Below are positions 57,825-64,000 of a stretch of 64,000 nucleotides of DNA, one piece after another. The translations under genes and the position numbers were made by a program. The DNA is from Monarcha castaneiventris obscurior. Taxonomy: Eukaryota; Chordata; Aves; Passeriformes; Monarchidae. Below the pieces are notes generated by a model that was not told the DNA's origin, did no database searches, and saw only the letters and a program-made list of their open reading frames with translations. Numbering within the stretch: the stretch's first letter is position 1; every line of letters starts with the position of its first letter. The DNA lies in NCBI GenBank assembly GCA_026261815.1, contig JAMPIT010000712.1:558001-622000 (forward strand), in the 5' to 3' direction.

Positions 57825-60800
57825 TAGAAGGATGTGCCCACAGCAAGAGCCTGGGTTTGGAGCTGTCAGTGGAGCCAGTCCAGAAGCTCCAAGGGGCTGT
57901 GGATCCTCTGCACAATTAACACAGAGCCTGTTGACATTCCTGTATTTTGACATTCCCTGATTTATTTCCAATTTCAGGTGCCTGAAGAGATGCGTGTTTT
58001 GCTCTCCAACCCCATTTCAGCGCTGAGGGGATCTGTTCTGAAGTGAGGCCTGGCTTTAGGAACAAAAGAAGGGGATGTGCTCCCCTGTGCTGACGGCACT
58101 TCATTGTTCTCGTGCCTCCTCCAAGCCCAATTCAGATTAGATTCACTATCAGTCATGATTATGGAAAAGAAGTGATAAAACGTGGCTTGGAAAAAAAAAA
58201 AAATCATGTTTGGACAAGAATTTGCTGACATATTGTGGAGTGATAACATGATAGTGAAAATAGCCAGATCCTGCCTGGCCTGGCGTCTGGAATCAGTAAA
58301 AAGAGGCAGGCAGGAATATTGCAAGCTGGCTTCTGTTCCCTTTCCAGCACAAAATCGGCACCCTTTAGGACTTTTTTAGAAACCCATCAATAGGATTTGC
58401 ATGGAAAACTTGCCATAATTCCCAGATCTTGGCTCCAGGCTGGACTGTATTGCAATTCTTCCTTGCCGAGGTCATGGGGGGAGATTCTGGAGGTATAAAA
58501 GGAGGAATGACCAGTTGGGTTTGCCAATCCCAACTGGAGCATCTGCAGCTGATGCTGGAGGGATGCTGGTTTGTGTGGAGGAGAGCCGGGTGACCCGAAA
58601 CAATGAGAAAATGGTGTGGTTTTAATTGGGATTTTGCTTGTGTTAGGTCCTAGAAAATGTGGTGTGAGGGGCTGCCTCGTCACCTCCTCATCTTCTGACT
58701 TCCAGGGAAATGGGGGTGGACAACTTTCACTTCTGAACCCAGCAGCTCATTCTGGCCGTGGCTGATAAGAACAAGACCACTTCAGCATCACAAAGTCCTG
58801 CAAATCAGGTGAAAATTGGTGTCTGGGGTGAAAAATAACACAACTGGGAATGCTGCAGATCCTGGCTGTGCTCAATCTCATCAAGCTGATGGCTGGACTC
58901 CACGATTCCATAATTCTCTGTTCCTAAAACCACGTTTCTCCATCATGAAAAATATCCTCCCTGAAGTTACTTTTTCCTTGGTTATATTTCACACAAAAAG
59001 AGGGAATGCCTGGAAAGATCTGGACTCTTCCACTGTAATTCCCAGGTTCTCAGCCACAGTCTGGCATTGAATGAGAATTTACATTTAGAATAAGGAAAAA
59101 GGTGATGAAGGAGCACAGAAACCAAGGGATGGTTTTAATAATGGCAATGTGGAAAGGCTTGAATGCACAAGATGGGCTGGAGGTCTGTTTTTCACTTGCT
59201 GAAAATCTCCACTGTGTTTGGACTGGGTGTCCCTGGATCTATCCCTAACCACAAAAATTATTCATCAGGTCCTCTGCCCCTTCTGCCAACACTGTGATTT
59301 GTAGAGTATTGGATCTCTTCAGTAGGAAGGTTTCAAACCCTTCTTTTGAGGGGTTGGATAAGCTTTGCCATAAAAGAGGGATTTCTTTTGCTTAATTCCA
59401 CCCCATTCATCTTCAGTTCATCCCTTCGTACTCCTCAGCAATTACTGCTCCTCCACAGGACTCTGCTTCTCCACACCTTAAACAACCTTTGCTTTGTAAC
59501 ATCTTATTTAAGTCAAAAATACAGAGATACTTGACCATTCCAAAAGAGGAGAAGAAAGGGGACATCTCCCAAGGAGTTGGTGCAGTGTGGGTTTTCCATA
59601 AAATGCTATTTCTGTCGTTTTATGGCTGAGTGTGTCTAAACTGGGATTCTTTTTGCAGAAGGTGAAAATGCCATGAAATGCCTGGGATCCTCTCGCATCT
59701 GGAGGAATGTCCATGTTGCAAGAGACCTCTGTAAATATTTATACCTGATGACTTCGCAGCTGGCTATTAAGTGCCCTGATTGTTCCTGTAACGCCGCTCG
59801 CAAATGGAGATCTGGCATTTAAAGGATGCAGCACAAATTGTTCCCTTGGCCCTCACTTTTGGTCAGAGAATTTACTCAGAGCTGGTGATATCACTGGGGA
59901 AACATCCTCTCACCCCTTCTTTCCGTGCGCTCACAACGAGCAGAGCTCTCCCTCACGGAAAACGGGAGGAAAAATGGGAAAAACACCCAAAAAAAAGAAC
60001 TGGTTTGGGGGTCCAAAGAAAACACAAGTTTAGGGGACATCACTGGGGTCACCTCCCCGTGGCAGGGTGTTGATGGTACCCTGTGTGGGTGTTGCAGCCC
60101 CAGCTGCTGTTCCTTTGCTTGGACAGTGGCCAAGCCACGGCAGCAGAGTGACCTCGGAGCGCCAGTGACTCAGTTTTGCCACGGATCTGCTCCTGACAAA
60201 GCCTTTCCTGCCAGGTTGGGTTGGGGCTGGTGTTAACCCCTTGCTGGTTGGGAATGGGGACAGTTCCAGGTGGGTTTTTATGACTCAGGGGTGTTCAGGT
60301 GAGGACACGACAGCCCAAAGCTGCTCCAGCGTGGTTTGGGGTTGGGATTACTGGGAGAGGAAATATCCACTGGGACAACAGGCTTTTTTTGGGATCCATT
60401 ACTCCAGGGTTGGGGCAGGGCTCAGGGGAAAGCAGAAAACAGCCACATCCTCATATTATCCATCCTCACTACAAATTGAATTCGACCCCAGGCATGTGAA
60501 AACACCACTTTATCATCACCACAGCCAGTGCCAGTGTCAAGGAGACCTTTGTGGCCTCCCGTTTTACGTAATTTAATAGTTCAGCTGCACCTTTGGCTGG
60601 ACTAAAATCAATCCTGAGTTTGCGTTGGGCAGCCAGGAGGGTTTCAGAGAGGGAACAGAAACCATTAAGAAACCAAACAAACCACAAAGTGCCTTGTTCT
60701 GACTTTCCTCTGAAAGGAGCCGCTTTCAGACTTCTCCTTTTGAAAAATTGTCTCATCGTTGGGCAAATTTGGAACTAATGAAAAATAAATTGGCCTCCTC

Positions 60801-62954
60801 TGGGCCTGCCAGGAGAATCCTGTGTTTCATTCTGCTGGAAATGAAGCAAATAAAACCAAATTAATCTTGAAAAGCTGAAATGCTGGCACGGGGTCTGTGT
60901 TTCTGACGGGGTTGTGGAGATGAAGGGAGCAGGTGATTCTCACTCTGCAAAGCTGTGCCTGGAGAAAAACCACCCAACGCTCCTTTTTATTTATTTGATC
61001 CCACAGAAATGGTGCAGGCACCATCCAAAGCTGCTCCACTGCCTTTCTTTGACCAAGTTGCTCCTTCAAATTATTTGGATTAATAATTGGGGTGATATGC
61101 TCCTCTCTCTGTGCCAAATCTCTATAAATCCCTACATCACAGCCCTGTAATTAAACCCTTTGTAGCCTTATGACCCATCATGAAAGTCAATGGAATAATT
61201 TTTCCTAAGAATGCATTCCAGGAGTCCCTCCTTTCCTCATTCCCTGCATTTAGGCTCAGTTTCCACCTGCTTTCCAGGTAATTATTTTTCTTCCTAATTA
61301 TTATTATCCTTTGGGTGTTGACACTGCAACAAGCCGAGCTGGAAGGGGATCCCTTGGGTGGGCTGGGCTTAGGTTGTGGTTCATGACATTGGGATCCTTG
61401 TGGGTTTATCTTTGGGACCTTTCAGCTCAGAAAGGAAACAAATTTATATAAAACCTCACAGCTCAGATTTTAAACAGAGAGGATGTGCCCTGCTTGGTGT
61501 AAGTTGAGTATTTACAGTTCTAAGGCAGGATGATAGATGCCCCTTACAAATAATAAGTAGATGTTGAGTGTTGGGAAGAAGATTCATAAGGATAAAACTA
61601 ATAATGGAATAGTCTTTATTGAGGAAAATGAAGCTGGGACACAACCCCAAAATAAGTTTACTGCTTACTGAAACACTGTGGAGAGGTCTAGATGTTGTTA
61701 TAAAATCATTTTTATCGTGTATGCCAAAGATTTGGGTCAGTGGGGCTGTTCCAGGTTTCCTAGAAAACTTAAACTCAGCCCTAATAGTCACAGGGAGGTC
61801 CAGACAGCTCCAGCAAGGCTGAGGAAAACCCAGATTCCTGCAAAACACAGCGTGGTGAGAATGGGAGTGGATGAACTGACCTGAAATTGCTTGGTCTGAA
61901 TTCACATCTCCAGACGTGCCTTAAAATATGTCCCAGTCCAGACTAAACCAGGCAGCACATCTGGAGCTGTAAAACGAGGGGCTGCGAGGGGCAGGGAGTG
62001 CATCTCTGGCAGGCAGAGATTCCTCAGGTTTCCCAGGCTGTTCCCAGGCTCAGAGGGTCACATCCCTAAATCCTCACTGCAGGCTCCCAATTAACAGCAC
62101 AGCCTCGGCCAGAAAGGTTTGTATCAGCTTGAGGCACTGGAAAAGGCAATTCCCCCTCTTTTGGGGTGGTGTGAAGCTGCCATGAGAGTTCAAAATAATG
62201 TTTTACATTCAAATTCAGTGAAGTGCACGGAAAACAAAATAATGCTTTGGCTTTGAATGTCTTCAGAAAAGGGGGAAATCAATATTGACTTGTCTCCAAA
62301 GTTTATGTTGGTTATTGGTTATGGAATCTCTGAGCCAGGAAGAAATGTGGAAAAGGTGCTGAAAGAGTCACATGGGACAAGAAAATAATAATGTGGAAAT
62401 CAATCCAAGGGCTGGCATTGAACAGTCCAGGGATGCAGCAGTTCTGGAGGAAAAAGTGCTTTTTGTTTCTAGAAGGGCGTTGTTCTGGAAGAAAAGGGAA
62501 ACCTCGACATTTCCCATGGGTTAATCCTGGTTTGAGTAATTGTCTGGCTCCACAAAAAATGTGTATTCCAGGTGTTGGAGCATTCCTGAGGCTCTTCCCA
62601 CAGAGGTGACCTGTAAACCAACAATCTTGGTTCAGTGCTGGGTGTTGCCTGTCTTTAACAGGTGAGATTCATGTTTTTAAACCTCCCAGGACTGGAACAG
62701 GAGCTGTGATCCAGCCCTCACCTTGGGATCCAGCCTGGTCTCAGCAGCAGATGGAAATCCTGGAAGAGGAATCATAGGGAAGGACACTGATGGAGTAGGG
62801 ACGTGGATTAGGGAAGGTCAGTGACGGCCCCAGCCCCACTTCTGACTGCCTGGGGGTTGTATTTGAAGCACCCTGGAATTTTAAAGAGGTTTCATCTGAG
62901 TGGAAGGAAAATTTCGATTATTTTTTGGGGGGGATGTATTTGTAGGTATGGGCA
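57825..62954. other. Unique non-coding stretch
   Basis: No gene is recognised in 5.1 kb. A TATAAAAGG motif at 58494 with an adjacent inverted repeat is discussed as a finding. A weak CR1-tail-like phrase ('ccacgattccataattct') lies at 58901-58918. An A run of about 14 is at 58190-58203. Open frames of up to 149 codons lack domains. Confidence 0.45.
58511..58537. repeat. 9-bp inverted repeat
   Basis: Arms CCAGTTGGG (58511-58519) and CCCAACTGG (58529-58537) are perfect complements around a nine-base spacer 'tttgccaat'. It lies 9 bases downstream of a TATA-like motif. Confidence 0.9.
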
Positions 62955-63178
62955 TGACTGTGAGAATTCTTCCCTGGGAGGGTGGTGAAGCACGGGAAGA
63001 CTTTGCCCAGAGAAGTTGTGGATGTCCCATCCCTGGAAGTGTCCAAGGCCAGGTTGGATGGAGCTCTGAGCAACCTGGGATGGTGGAAGGTGTCTCTGCC
63101 CATGGAAGGGGCTGGAACGAAATGATTTTTAAATTCCCTTCCAGTCCAAACCATTCCATGATTCTGTGGTTCTATCCT
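62955..63178 (+). mobile_element. CR1 LINE 3' fragment
   Basis: The order is 'gagaattcttccctgggagg', 'agaagttgtggatgtcccat', 'aagtgtccaaggccaggttg', 'gctctgagcaacctggga', 'ggtgtctctgcccatgga', 'ttaaattcccttccagtcc' and the tail 'accattccatgattctgtgg'. It is complete at the 3' end, and the start is uncertain by a few tens of bases. Confidence 0.94.
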
Positions 63179-64000
63179 TGGACCACTGTCCAAGATACCC
63201 TACCTACATTTCTCCAGATGCCTCCTTTCCTGGATCTGGGTTAGGCTCAGGTGCTTCAGCACGAGTTTATTTCATTTTAGAGACACATTTAATATTTAGC
63301 ACTAACATTTCCTTTGGCTTTGGTGTTTGGGCTGGGCACTGCAGGGCAGGAGAGCACCTCCAGCAGCAGGGCTGAACCCAACCCCACGTGCTAAAGGCTT
63401 AGAGTGTTTGTAGACCCCAACACCTCCTTTGAAGAGGCAAAAGGGTGATTTTTGCCCTGGCTGCACAATGCAAATCAGCACAACGTGTTCTGCTGAGAAA
63501 GGCACACAGAAATCTTCCTTCTCTGAGGTTACATTGCACAGCCCCACCACTAAAAGCACGTCCTGAGCCATCAGCCACTGTGAGAAATCCCTTTTGGAAA
63601 GTGTGTTTGCTCTCCAGGATGCCTGGAAAGGCTTATGAACAGCGAGAGGCTCAACCTGGTGACTGCAGCTGCCTCTGAGCCCAAGTTTGGAGAGAGGACG
63701 GGCTCAGGTATGGCCAGAAACAGCAGCAGCACCACAGGCATGTCCTGCCCTCAGAGCACTGCTGCTGCCAGCCAAGAAGCTGAGGCCTGGAGGCATCAAA
63801 AATGTCCTGGACTGTCAGATCCACACAGAACAAAGCCAGGCTGGCAGCAGGAGGACAGATGGACACAGAGCAGGTTTCCCTTGGCGTGCTGGCAGCACAA
63901 TGCCACAGATCTGCAGTGCTGGGGCAAAACAATGGTGACATTTGGGACATGAAGAGAGGGCTTAAAATATCCTGCCTGGGGCATTTTCCCCCTCCTGTGG
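63179..64000. other. Unique non-coding stretch to window end
   Basis: No gene or repeat is recognised. Open frames of about 100 codons at 63635-63952 on both strands overlap and have no visible domain. Confidence 0.45.

Noticed and set aside
58901..58918. CR1 tail-like phrase
   Set aside because: Only about 18 bases resemble the CR1 terminus and no adjacent CR1 block is present.
1..64000. tRNA, rRNA or snRNA genes
   Set aside because: No convincing A-box/B-box pair or known small RNA sequence was seen on reading both strands. A covariance-model search would be needed to exclude degenerate copies.

Overview
The window looks like a gene-free stretch of bird genome, intergenic or deep intronic, probably from a songbird or another neoavian. 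The main evidence is the repeat content. At least eighteen fragments belong to the CR1 (chicken repeat 1) LINE family. They carry the characteristic tail seen here as 'aatcatggaatggtttgggt' on one strand and 'acccaaaccattccatgatt' on the other. There is no Alu-like or L1-like sequence, base composition is mixed, CpG is depleted outside a few clusters, and poly-purine and poly-pyrimidine tracts are common. The fine assignment (songbird) is inference; the CR1 assignment rests on family recognition.

No protein-coding gene, rRNA, tRNA or CRISPR array could be supported. The longest open frames (about 180 to 400 codons) are stop-free because of a tandem repeat, CpG-rich composition or CR1 sequence. 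None shows a recognisable domain, codon bias or believable splice structure. Short coding exons cannot be excluded without alignment to other birds.

Layout. Bases 1-8,600: unique DNA with CR1 fragments, a CpG-dense block at 3.05-3.5 kb and an inverted CR1 pair at 7.97-8.58 kb. Bases 8.6-19.7 kb: mostly unique DNA with a TATA-like core promoter motif at 11.8 kb, a long single-copy AT/GC-mixed block that resembles conserved non-coding DNA at 13.3-14.8 kb, an LTR-like block with a 118-bp tandem duplication at 16.6-17.2 kb, and a 43-bp minisatellite at 18.58-19.10 kb. Bases 19.7-28.7 kb: homopolymer tracts, a 25-unit 41-bp minisatellite made of two alternating unit classes (24,251-25,270), and a small 36-bp triplicate at 28.1 kb. 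Bases 28.7-40.6 kb: seven CR1 fragments, a TA microsatellite and a 460-bp almost pure A+T island (39.4-39.8 kb). Bases 40.6-55 kb: long unique stretches containing two copies of a 255-bp sequence 7.6 kb apart (43.2 and 50.8 kb), a 64-bp tandem duplication, and a TAATTA-paired block that resembles an enhancer (53.6-53.9 kb). Bases 55-64 kb: three CR1 fragments and unique DNA.

Nothing here works together as a pathway or operon. The notable content is repeat biology (the 41-bp and 43-bp arrays and the 255-bp repeat of unknown family) and several candidate regulatory blocks that can be tested only by comparative alignment.
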